Assembly: GCA_011522905.1 (NCBI GenBank)
Contig: WTIB01000022.1
Coordinates: forward strand, 1-7,567
From: Crocinitomicaceae bacterium
Lineage (GTDB): Bacteria > Bacteroidota > Bacteroidia > Flavobacteriales_D > Crocinitomicaceae
DNA length: 7,567 bases
Direction: 5' to 3'
Of the stretch, positions 1-6,567 are shown piece after piece. The notes beneath the pieces were generated by a model that ran no database searches, was not told where the DNA came from, and saw nothing but the letters and a program-made list of their open reading frames with translations. A program made the position numbers and the translations under genes. Positions within the stretch are counted from its first letter, which is position 1. The number at the start of each line of letters is the position of its first letter.

Positions 1-901
1 ATAACTTATAGGAAGCCGGAGGTAAAAACTCATCATTTGGTCTTCCGTATTGTGCTTGATCTATGAAATCTTGTGTGTGTTCGATTCTTACACCAAGAGC
101 AAAAGGTTTTGAAGAAAGCTGAATTTTTTTACCGTGAAGAAGCTCATAGATATCTCTTGCTGAATGTCCTGTGGCTAGAATTAGATTTTCTACTTTTATT
201 TTTTTGTCTTCGTTTATTGTAATTTCTGTAATCCTTCCACGCTGAACGTCAAAATCTGTGAGCTTACTATTGAAATGTATTTCGCCACCGCAGGATATGA
301 TTTTTTCGTTTATGGAACTTATAATTTGAGGCAATTTATTTGTGCCTATGTGCGGATGTGCATCTACTAAAATATCTTTATGTGCTCCAAATTGAACAAG
401 AAGTTTGAGTATTTCTTTTACGTCTCCTCTTTTTTTTGATCTCGTGTAAAGTTTACCATCCGAATATGTACCAGCACCGCCTTCGCCAAAACAATAATTA
501 CTTTCTGGGTTTACAATGCCTTCCTTATTTAGCTTAGCTAAATCACGCCTTCGTTCTCTGACATTTTTACCACGTTCATAAATAATGGGTTTAAGACCAC
601 TTTTGATGGCTTGCAAGGCTGCAAACATACCAGCGGGCCCCATTCCTATGATGTGAACGGTATTAACCGAATTTACAGGCTTAAATTCCATGTGCTTATC
701 TTCTGTTATGGGTTTCTTTATTGAAACCTGAAATACACAATTAATTTTTACCTTCTTTTTTCTTGCGTCTATACTTCGCTTATGCCACTCATAATATAAG
801 TCAGCACTTTGATCTAGCTTAAGTAATGATTTGATTTTTTTTAGTAGGAAATCATCATTCTTGGCCTCCTCAGGTGAACATTGAAAACGAATTTCTTGCA
901 T
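1..901 (-). CDS. FAD-dependent dehydrogenase, COG2509-like, 3' end missing
   Basis: The reading frame is open from an ATG at 901 to the left edge: 300 residues are visible and the C-terminal part is missing. About 80 N-terminal residues rich in Lys and acidic residues precede a Rossmann dinucleotide fold: GMGPAG at 86-91 binds the FAD pyrophosphate and the acidic end of the second strand is YERG with Glu109. The block FGEGGAGTYSDGKLYTR (138-154) and the later ATGHSARD (243-250) are what I recognise as typical of the COG2509 'uncharacterized FAD-dependent dehydrogenase' family, whose members are usually just over 500 residues. The substrate is not known; the protein should be cytoplasmic because no signal peptide is seen. 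The ATG shares one base with the stop of the preceding porT-like gene (TAATG), so translation is probably coupled and the gene is the last visible member of the minus-strand run. Family call is firm, physiological role unknown. Confidence 0.88.
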   Translation of the reverse strand, partial: MQEIRFQCSPEEAKNDDFLLKKIKSLLKLDQSADLYYEWHKRSIDARKKKVKINCVFQVSIKKPITEDKHMEFKPVNSVNTVHIIGMGPAGMFAALQAIKSGLKPIIYERGKNVRERRRDLAKLNKEGIVNPESNYCFGEGGAGTYSDGKLYTRSKKRGDVKEILKLLVQFGAHKDILVDAHPHIGTNKLPQIISSINEKIISCGGEIHFNSKLTDFDVQRGRITEITINEDKKIKVENLILATGHSARDIYELLHGKKIQLSSKPFALGVRIEHTQDFIDQAQYGRPNDEFLPPASYKL

Positions 902-1611
902 TAGGATTCAAAGATAATCGAGAACCACCAACCCTTATTATAGAGTTGATCAATTGGTTTAGCTACAGGTGAAAAGTCTTGAATAAAACTATTTTGTATG
1001 CCATGAGAGTATTTGAGCTCTATGGCAAATTTAAAGAATGGAGCAAAAAACTCAACTCCGCCACCAAGCTGACCTTGAATATCGTATCTATTTAGCTTGA
1101 TAAACGGATCAATATAATTTTGTGATGCATCTTGTTGTGATTGGAGATCTATTGAATATTGAGCACCGAATAGGGCATAAGCCGTAAAATTGTTGAATCT
1201 CTTGGTTTTAAACAAAAATGTCAGTGGAATATCAAGGCATGTCGAATTAATTCTCTCTTCACTTATTCCGTTAACGAAGTTTACACTGTCAGTACTTCGA
1301 AAATTCAGCACTCTTTCCTGAAATGATAAACATGGCATAAGTCTCAAGCGAAGTACAGGAGTACCAAGCTTTAAAGATGTCAGAATACCTAATTGTCCAC
1401 CAGGCTGAGATTTGTTTGTCACAGAAACTAAACCAAAATTTTCATAGGCATCAGGTAGCTGAAATACTGTAAAATCTGATGAATTAATACCCAAGGTGAA
1501 TCCAAAGGAAAATGCCTTTTTATCAAAGTTTTTCATTCGAGGTTGCTTCATCTTTTGGGCAAAGAAAAAGGAGAATGAAAGTGTAAAAAGAAATATTAGT
1601 ATAAATCTCAT
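901..1611 (-). CDS. porT: PorT-family outer-membrane beta-barrel protein (type IX secretion)
   Basis: A 236-residue protein with a clear N-terminal signal peptide (hydrophobic residues 3-17, Phe-rich, probable cleavage before Gln19). The remainder has alternating hydrophobic/polar strands, Gly-rich turns (FGFTLGINSSDF at 36-47, GQLGGGVEF near 180-188) and ends in aromatic strand residues, as expected of an 8-stranded outer-membrane barrel of the PorT/OMP_b-brl type. PorT (SprT in gliding flavobacteria) is needed for type IX secretion and for surface export of proteins with a C-terminal sorting domain. Length is close to known PorT proteins (about 240). The position right after ubiE agrees with the gene order I recall for porT/sprT in many flavobacteria, which is the main reason to prefer PorT over a generic porin-family barrel. 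It starts 36 bp after ubiE and its stop overlaps the next ATG. A secreted hydrolase with a T9SS tail lies in the same window. Confidence 0.78.
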   Translation of the reverse strand: MRFILIFLFTLSFSFFFAQKMKQPRMKNFDKKAFSFGFTLGINSSDFTVFQLPDAYENFGLVSVTNKSQPGGQLGILTSLKLGTPVLRLRLMPCLSFQERVLNFRSTDSVNFVNGISEERINSTCLDIPLTFLFKTKRFNNFTAYALFGAQYSIDLQSQQDASQNYIDPFIKLNRYDIQGQLGGGVEFFAPFFKFAIELKYSHGIQNSFIQDFSPVAKPIDQLYNKGWWFSIIFES

Positions 1612-1647
1612 TGATACAATAACGCAAAGTGTGCCGCTATGTTGTGT

Positions 1648-2376
1648 TTATTTAACTCCTGTATATATGGTTGCAATTCCACCTGATACGAGGGATGATT
1701 TTACATCCTTATAATTTAGTTTTTTCAAAATATCCTCAAACTCAACTCCTTCTGGAAAAGCTTCGACACTTTCTGGAAGATAAGCATATGCTTTCTCGTC
1801 TTTAGAAATTCCTTTGCCTAAAACAGGAATAATATATTTTGAATAAAAATTAAAACTTTGTTTAACAGGGAATTTCTTTGGTTTAGAAAATTCGAGAATT
1901 ACGGCCTTTCCACCGGGTTTTAACACTCTCAACATTTCAGCAAGCCCTTTATTTAAATTTTCAAAATTTCGAACTCCAAAACCAACAGTTAATCCGTCAA
2001 AGTAGTCAGATTCAAAAGGCAGATCCTCAGAATCCGCCTGAGTCATAGTGATAATATGGTCTATTTTTTTCTTTCGCATTTTTTCTCGACCAACTTCCAG
2101 CATTCCATTTGAAATATCGATTCCAATGATTTCCTGAGGTTCGAGCTTCATGCTGGCAATTGCAAAGTCTCCTGTACCAGTAGCAATATCCAATATTTTC
2201 TTGGGATTCAATGGCTGAAGTTCTTTAACCGCTTTCTTTCTCCAAATACGGTCAATTCCCAATGAAAGAAAATGATTCAAAAAATCGTATTTCGACGAAA
2301 TGTTATCGAACATTTGTTCAACCTCTTCTTTTTTTGATTTATCGGAGTTGTATGGTTTTACTGGCTTTTGTGACAT
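1648..2376 (-). CDS. ubiE: Demethylmenaquinone methyltransferase
   Basis: A 242-residue class I SAM-dependent methyltransferase. It shows the UbiE/COQ5 signature YDFLNHFLSLGIDRIWR at residues 30-46, SAM motif I LDIATGTGD at 62-70, the acidic ribose-binding strand end GIDIS (about 84-88), the second family signature GFGVRNF near 131-137, and the post-motif LKPGGKAVILEFSKP. It carries out the last C-methylation of menaquinone synthesis (demethylmenaquinone to menaquinone); as Bacteroidota normally use menaquinone only, the ubiquinone role of the E. coli enzyme probably does not apply, so MenG is an equally good name. Length matches the family. The ATG at 2376 puts the signature at the usual distance from the N terminus and lies 20 bp after the kinase stop. 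Cytoplasmic; part of the minus-strand run ending in porT and the FAD gene. Confidence 0.95.
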   Translation of the reverse strand: MSQKPVKPYNSDKSKKEEVEQMFDNISSKYDFLNHFLSLGIDRIWRKKAVKELQPLNPKKILDIATGTGDFAIASMKLEPQEIIGIDISNGMLEVGREKMRKKKIDHIITMTQADSEDLPFESDYFDGLTVGFGVRNFENLNKGLAEMLRVLKPGGKAVILEFSKPKKFPVKQSFNFYSKYIIPVLGKGISKDEKAYAYLPESVEAFPEGVEFEDILKKLNYKDVKSSLVSGGIATIYTGVK

Positions 2377-2396
2377 ACTAGCTAAACAAAATTAAA

Positions 2397-3380
2397 TTAT
2401 ATCAGTTCACTAACTTCATCAATTAAGTCGTTTAATTGAATGCTTACAACGCCAGGTTTTTCGCACACCATTCCACCTGCAATATTGGATACTTGAGCAA
2501 TTTGTTCAATTGTGGCGCCACAAATTAAGCAGAGTGTAGCCGTAGCGATAACTGTATCACCTGCTCCTGAAACATCGGTGATGTCACGAGGATGGGCATT
2601 GGCATAATACGAATCGGAACCATTACTAGCGAAAATACCATATTCAGAAAGTGTGACTAAAGAGATTTTATGAGGGATATTCTTTCTAAGTTGTTCTACT
2701 GCATTTTCAAAATCTTTTTTACTTTCTGAAAAGTCAAATTCAACATTTAATCCTTCCTTAAGTTCTTTTAGGTTAGGTTTGAAGATGGTTAAGCCTGAAT
2801 ATTCATTAAAATTTTCTTTTTTCGGGTCAGCTGTAATGGGAATATTATTTTCATTAGCGAGTTCAATAAAAAATTGAATGGAATCTTTTGAAAAAACACC
2901 TTTGTTGTAATCTTCCAAAATAATGGCATCAACACCATCATTAATGATCTGTTTTACATTAGAATAGAGGTTTTCCCGTATTTCATCAGAAATATAGTGG
3001 GTATCTTCAGAATCAATTCTGAGCATTTGTTGCTTTGACGAAATTACCCTTGTTTTTACAGTAGTTTTTCTTTTATCACTTTTAATAATTCCTTCTGTGG
3101 ATATTCCTCTTTTTTCGAAGAGTTGAATTAATTCGTTTCCCTCGGAATCATTTCCTATGACTGATGCAACAATGGGTTTTGCTTCAAGATTAAGCACATT
3201 TAATGCTACATTTCCGGCTCCACCAATTCTATTCTCTTTTTTGTCTAATGAAATAATCGGAACAGGTGCTTCAGGACTAATTCTTGTGACCTTACCTATG
3301 ACATAAGCATCAAGCATCACATCTCCAATAATGAGTACTTTTTTTTGCTTGAAATTATTAAATAACTCTTGGTGGTTCAC
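2397..3380 (-). CDS. rfaE1: PfkB-family kinase, heptose-7-phosphate kinase type (RfaE1/HldE N-domain)
   Basis: A 327-residue ribokinase-fold sugar kinase. The N-terminal strand VLIIGDVMLDAY (15-26), RISPEAPVPI (33-42), the glycine pair motif GGAGNVALN (53-61), and the C-terminal PfkB signature DVSGAGDTV (269-277) with probable catalytic base Asp275 match the kinase domain of HldE/RfaE, which makes D-glycero-beta-D-manno-heptose 1,7-bisphosphate for the ADP-heptose of the LPS core. The second, nucleotidyltransferase domain (RfaE2) of E. coli HldE is absent: the protein ends right after the kinase fold, so a separate rfaE2 is expected elsewhere. The start is GTG, directly abutting the stop of the aminotransferase with no spacer, which suggests translational coupling; the next Met (residue 22) would remove the first strand. 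Sugar specificity is inferred from motifs; another PfkB substrate is possible. Confidence 0.85.
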   Translation of the reverse strand: MNHQELFNNFKQKKVLIIGDVMLDAYVIGKVTRISPEAPVPIISLDKKENRIGGAGNVALNVLNLEAKPIVASVIGNDSEGNELIQLFEKRGISTEGIIKSDKRKTTVKTRVISSKQQMLRIDSEDTHYISDEIRENLYSNVKQIINDGVDAIILEDYNKGVFSKDSIQFFIELANENNIPITADPKKENFNEYSGLTIFKPNLKELKEGLNVEFDFSESKKDFENAVEQLRKNIPHKISLVTLSEYGIFASNGSDSYYANAHPRDITDVSGAGDTVIATATLCLICGATIEQIAQVSNIAGGMVCEKPGVVSIQLNDLIDEVSELI

Positions 3381-4574
3381 TTAATTCAATTTTGAAAGGG
3401 CTTCTTTGATTCTACGCATAGCTTCGTTTAGGGTTTCTTCAGATGCCGCATAGGATATTCTGAAGCAATTTGGGTCTCCAAAAGCATCGCCGGTAACAAC
3501 AGCTACCTGACTTTCCTCTAAAAGATACATGCATAAATCACTTGAGTTATTAATTACTCTATCGCCATTGCTTTTCCCAAAATAATAAGAACAATCAGGG
3601 AAAACATAAAATGCACCTCCCGGTTGGTTGGTTTTAATACCTGGGATTGTCTTTAGCCACTCCAAAACCAATGATCGACGACTTTTGAACGCAGAAATCA
3701 TATCTTTTAGTATATCTGGATCTGCATTCATTGCAGCAATTGCGGCTTTCTGGGTAATCGAGCAGGTTCCTGAGGTAAATTGGCCTTGAACCTTAGTACA
3801 GGCATTCGCAATTTCAATAGGAGCACCTATATAACCTAATCTCCAACCGGTCATTGCCCAAGATTTTGATACGCCATTTACCGTAATTACCTGTTCATAA
3901 ATATCATCAAATTGAGCCAAGCTCTCATGTTTGCTTTCAAAATTTATATGTTCATATATTTCGTCACACAAGGCAATTACATTTGGGTTCATTTTCAGGG
4001 TATCAGCCAAACTTCTCAATTCTTCCCTTGAGTATACCGAACCAGTTGGATTACAAGGTGTAGAAAAAATAATCAGTTTGGTTTTTGATGTAATTGCTTT
4101 TGATAAATCATCCCCTGTGATTTTGAAATCTTGTTCAATACCAGCATTTACAATTACAGGAACCCCTCCTGAAACCTTGACGATTTCTATATATGAAACC
4201 CAATAGGGTGCAGGTATAATTACTTCATCTCCAGGATTAATTAATGTCATAACAACATTTGCTATAGATTGCTTTGCACCTGTTGAAACAACAATCTGGT
4301 CCTTTGAATAATCGAGATTATTATCTCTTTTAAATTTCTTTGAAATACTCTCCCTTAAATCCTCATATCCTGGAACAGGCATATATTTCGTGAAATTATT
4401 TTTCATGGCCTCTTTGGCAGCATCTTTAATAAAGTCTGGTGTATTAAAGTCCGGTTCACCAAGAGATAACGAGATTACATCCTTACCCAAGGCTTTAAGT
4501 TCTCTACTCTTACGAGACATGGCAATCGTTGCAGATTCTTCCATAGAAAGAAGACGATCAGATAATTGAATCAT
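3381..4574 (-). CDS. aspC: Class I/II pyridoxal-phosphate aminotransferase (aspartate aminotransferase-like)
   Basis: A 397-residue fold-type I PLP enzyme of the Ib aspartate aminotransferase type. The N-terminal substrate-loop motif is SLSLGEPDFNTP (35-46), the PLP phosphate region is STGAKQSI (97-104), the stacking aromatic is in APYWVSY (122-128), Asn175 lies in TPCNPTG, Asp204 and Tyr207 in CDEIYEH contact the cofactor, and Lys237 in GVSKSWAMTGWRLGY is the Schiff-base lysine. An Arg in CFRISYA near the C terminus should bind the substrate alpha-carboxylate. It most likely exchanges amino groups between aspartate or other amino acids and 2-oxoglutarate in the cytoplasm; exact amino-acid preference (Asp, aromatic, prephenate) cannot be read from motifs. 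It is the first gene of a five-gene run and has a candidate promoter 19 bp before its ATG, followed by an A-rich leader typical of Bacteroidota start regions. Confidence 0.92.
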   Translation of the reverse strand: MIQLSDRLLSMEESATIAMSRKSRELKALGKDVISLSLGEPDFNTPDFIKDAAKEAMKNNFTKYMPVPGYEDLRESISKKFKRDNNLDYSKDQIVVSTGAKQSIANVVMTLINPGDEVIIPAPYWVSYIEIVKVSGGVPVIVNAGIEQDFKITGDDLSKAITSKTKLIIFSTPCNPTGSVYSREELRSLADTLKMNPNVIALCDEIYEHINFESKHESLAQFDDIYEQVITVNGVSKSWAMTGWRLGYIGAPIEIANACTKVQGQFTSGTCSITQKAAIAAMNADPDILKDMISAFKSRRSLVLEWLKTIPGIKTNQPGGAFYVFPDCSYYFGKSNGDRVINNSSDLCMYLLEESQVAVVTGDAFGDPNCFRISYAASEETLNEAMRRIKEALSKLN

Positions 4575-4593
4575 GGAAATATTTTTTTTCGCG

Positions 4594-4626
4594 CAAATTT
4601 AGTTAAAAAGGGTATTCAAACGTCAA
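4594..4626 (-). promoter_or_regulatory. Candidate Bacteroidota-type promoter of the aspC-rfaE1-ubiE-porT run
   Basis: On the minus strand TAAATTTG (4601 to 4594) matches the Bacteroidota -7 consensus TAnnTTTG exactly, and a TTG at 4626-4624 lies 22 bp upstream, within the spacing range described for flavobacterial -33/-7 promoters. The -7 box ends 19 bp before the aminotransferase ATG, leaving a short A-rich leader. It sits in the 72-bp gap after trmD, so the five downstream genes can be transcribed independently of trmD. Consensus match is seen; activity is inferred. Confidence 0.55.
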
Positions 4627-4646
4627 TATTTACTGAGGTTCTCATA

Positions 4647-5324
4647 TTAATCATCTAATAGGTCTGGGCGTCTTGCTTTGGTTCTCTTCAAGGCTTCTTG
4701 CTCCCTCCATTTCTCTATTTCTGGAAAATTTCCTGATAAAAGCACCTCCGGTACTTTCCATCCTCTATACTCGGGAGGTCTTGTATATACTGGTGGCGAA
4801 AGTAAATTGTCTTGAAAACTATCTGTTAATGCTGAAGTTTCGTTATTTAAAACACCTGGTAAAAGTCTAATAACAGCATCAGCCAAAACAGCTGCAGCTA
4901 TTTCTCCTCCAGAAAGGACGTAAGACCCAATTGAAATCTCTTTGGTGATGAAATTTTCCCTTATTCGCTCATCAATACCTTTGTAGTGGCCACAGAGAAT
5001 GATGATGTTCTTTTTTAATGATAATTCGTTGCATGTATTTTGTTCCAAAAGCCCTCCATCGGGAGTCATGAATATTACCTCGTCATATTCTCTTTGGCTT
5101 TTTAATTCTTCTATGAGATTCACAATGGGTTCAATACTCATTACCATTCCTGCACCTCCACCATATTGATAGTCGTCTACATTTTTGTGCTTATTTGTAG
5201 CATAGTCCCGAATATTATGGATACAAATCTCAACGAGGCCTTTGTCTTGAGCTCTTTTTAATATGGAGGCTGAAAATGGACCTTTGAGTAATTCAGGTAA
5301 AATGGTAAGTATATCAATTCGCAC
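4647..5324 (-). CDS. trmD: tRNA (guanine-N1)-methyltransferase TrmD
   Basis: TrmD methylates N1 of G37, 3' of the anticodon, in tRNAs and prevents +1 frameshifting. With the GTG start chosen here the protein is 225 residues and begins (M)RIDILTILPELL, matching the usual TrmD N terminus. Visible family motifs are YGGGAGMVM, the PDGG turn, LCGHYKGIDERI, and the SPOUT knot segment SIGSYVLSGGEIAA that holds SAM. SFQDNLLSPPVYTRP follows, whose Asp I take as the catalytic Asp (Asp169 in E. coli TrmD), then EYRGWKVPEVLLSGNF and a basic C terminus. The frame continues upstream to a TTG at 5342, giving six extra residues; I reject that start because these residues are not family-like and because a TAnnTTTG-like box overlaps them. 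The gene is divergent from the secreted hydrolase and 72 bp upstream of the aminotransferase. Confidence 0.93.
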   Translation of the reverse strand: MRIDILTILPELLKGPFSASILKRAQDKGLVEICIHNIRDYATNKHKNVDDYQYGGGAGMVMSIEPIVNLIEELKSQREYDEVIFMTPDGGLLEQNTCNELSLKKNIIILCGHYKGIDERIRENFITKEISIGSYVLSGGEIAAAVLADAVIRLLPGVLNNETSALTDSFQDNLLSPPVYTRPPEYRGWKVPEVLLSGNFPEIEKWREQEALKRTKARRPDLLDD

Positions 5325-5451
5325 ATCCAAATTTAATAACAATTTGTACCATAAATATTTTTTATTGATTTCAATTCATTCATTGTTGCGTTTGATTCTT
5401 CTTTTCTTTGGATTTATAGTTATCTTGTATGCTTTGTATGAAACACAAATT
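5325..5451. other. Divergent intergenic region between trmD and the secreted hydrolase
   Basis: 127 bp, strongly AT-rich and T-rich on the plus strand. It must hold the start signals for both divergent genes. On the minus strand TAAATTTG (5335-5328) matches the -7 consensus but ends only 3 bp before the trmD GTG and has no TTG at the proper distance. On the plus strand a weaker candidate for the hydrolase is listed separately. No hairpin, direct repeat or small gene is convincing here; the plus-strand frame of the hydrolase happens to be open throughout and encodes a hydrophobic stretch, which I attribute to T-rich composition. Confidence 0.6.
5407..5436 (+). promoter_or_regulatory. Weak candidate promoter of the secreted hydrolase genes
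   Basis: TTTG at 5407-5410 is followed after 17 bp by TATGCTTTG (5428-5436), which resembles TAnnTTTG with one extra base between TA and TTTG. It ends 15 bp before the ATG at 5452, a distance similar to that seen for the aminotransferase promoter. The imperfect box makes this tentative. Confidence 0.3.
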
Positions 5452-6552
5452 ATGAAGCCAATCACCGTTACTTTACTATTCATCTTTACTTGTTCAACTT
5501 TTTATTCTCAGTGTGAAGAGGTGACCTTGGAATCTATTTCCAATTCTGGTCCCTATGCTGTTGGGTATTTAATCGAAGGTGTTCATCCCATTCGAAACGG
5601 ACCCGATTACAATGGAGCAACTATTTATTATCCAACCAATGGAACACCACCATACTCAGGTATTGCAATAATCCCAGGTTATTGTGGGGTTGAATCAGAT
5701 ATTCAGGATTGGGGGCCATTTTATGCCTCACATGGAATAGTTGCCATCACTTTAGGAACAAATGACCCTTGCGCAGATTGGCCTTCTGCGAGAGCTACAG
5801 CCCTACTTGATGCCATTGTTACGGTTAAGGAGGAGAATTCAAGACAAGACTCTCCATTAAAAGACAAAATTGATGTCAATAGTTTTGCTGTTTCGGGCTG
5901 GTCAATGGGTGGGGGAGGTTCACAACTTGCCGCCTCAATAGATCCATCTTTAAAGGCTGTAATTGGTTTATGTCCATGGCTTGATTTAAATGGTTTTGAG
6001 CCCTCTGACCTCATACATGATGTGCCAGTTTTAATATTTACTGGTGAAAATGATGATATTGCCAATTCTGCAGAATATGGTTATATGCACTACCAAGGAA
6101 CACCTTCAACTACTGATAAGCTTTATTTTGAAATTGCAAATGGGGGGCATGGTGCTGCAAATTCTCCAGAATTAGAAGGAGGTGAGGTAGGTGTTTATGC
6201 GCTATCATGGTTGAAAACCTATTTGGATAATGATCCATGCTATTGTGAGTTTTTGGTAAACACTCCATCAAATTCGTCAGATTATGAAACGAATATTGAG
6301 TGTTTGAACGCCGGAATTGACGAAGGTGAAAATTTGATACATTTTATTCATCCAAATCCAGTTCAAGATTATATTGAATTCACTAATGATGGAATAGAAA
6401 GCACATACGAATTAAAATCCTCTAATGGAAAATCAGTTAAGTCAGGAATTGTTTCTCATGGATACAATAAAATCCTTTTTGACAAACAAAATACCGAAGT
6501 CTATTTTTTGATAATTGGAGGTAAATCATACAAGCTAATAAGCATTAAATAG
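5452..6552 (+). CDS. Secreted PETase/cutinase-like polyester hydrolase with T9SS sorting domain
   Basis: 366 residues in three parts. Residues 1-19 are a signal peptide (hydrophobic 4-12, probable cleavage before Gln20). Residues about 21-284 are an alpha/beta-hydrolase of the dienelactone hydrolase/polyesterase-lipase-cutinase type: oxyanion motif PGYCG with Tyr77, WGPFYASHG (87-95), nucleophile elbow GWSMGGGG with Ser151, Pro-Trp at 175-176, acid Asp201 in FTGENDDIA, and His233 in NGGHGAAN. This order and spacing correspond, from memory, to Ideonella PETase (Tyr87, Ser160, Trp185, Asp206, His237). Residues about 297-366 (HPNP at 300-303, ending EVYFLIIGGKSYKLISIK) are a type A T9SS C-terminal sorting domain. 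The enzyme should therefore be exported and cell-surface bound or released, hydrolysing ester bonds in polyesters, cutin-like polymers or simpler esters; substrate is inferred. I chose the ATG that begins the signal peptide; the frame extends upstream into trmD but that part is not plausible. An M14 peptidase follows after 15 bp. Confidence 0.88.
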   Translation: MKPITVTLLFIFTCSTFYSQCEEVTLESISNSGPYAVGYLIEGVHPIRNGPDYNGATIYYPTNGTPPYSGIAIIPGYCGVESDIQDWGPFYASHGIVAITLGTNDPCADWPSARATALLDAIVTVKEENSRQDSPLKDKIDVNSFAVSGWSMGGGGSQLAASIDPSLKAVIGLCPWLDLNGFEPSDLIHDVPVLIFTGENDDIANSAEYGYMHYQGTPSTTDKLYFEIANGGHGAANSPELEGGEVGVYALSWLKTYLDNDPCYCEFLVNTPSNSSDYETNIECLNAGIDEGENLIHFIHPNPVQDYIEFTNDGIESTYELKSSNGKSVKSGIVSHGYNKILFDKQNTEVYFLIIGGKSYKLISIK

Positions 6553-6567
6553 TTCAACTTTGTGCAC

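Noticed and set aside
1496..1714. Plus-strand open frame of 72 codons across the porT start and the ubiE-porT gap
   Set aside because: Antisense to two well-supported genes, no recognisable motif; a shadow frame.
2387..2394. Minus-strand TAATTTTG, a perfect -7-like box before ubiE
   Set aside because: The nearest upstream TTG is 25 bp away, outside the usual spacing, and such boxes occur by chance in AT-rich DNA. It could still be a weak internal promoter.
3931..4206. Plus-strand open frame of 91 codons inside the aminotransferase gene
   Set aside because: Lies entirely antisense to conserved PLP-enzyme motifs and has no family features.
4632..4642. Small inverted repeat TGAG-AAC-CTCA just after trmD
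   Set aside because: Only a 4-bp stem with no following T tract, so not a convincing intrinsic terminator.
4673..4870. Plus-strand open frame of 65 codons inside trmD
   Set aside because: Antisense to the conserved C-terminal half of TrmD; no independent support.
5263..5451. Upstream in-frame extension of the hydrolase frame, starting inside trmD and including a hydrophobic stretch
   Set aside because: It overlaps trmD on the opposite strand, has no family similarity, and would bury the evident signal peptide that begins at the ATG at 5452. The hydrophobicity is explained by T-rich intergenic DNA.
5721..6065. Minus-strand open frame of 114 codons inside the hydrolase gene
   Set aside because: Antisense to the catalytic core including the nucleophile elbow; no signal or domain of its own.
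6553..6567. CAACTTTG before the M14 peptidase as a possible -7 element
   Set aside because: Mismatch to TAnnTTTG and no -33 element at a suitable distance; the short gap favours co-transcription.
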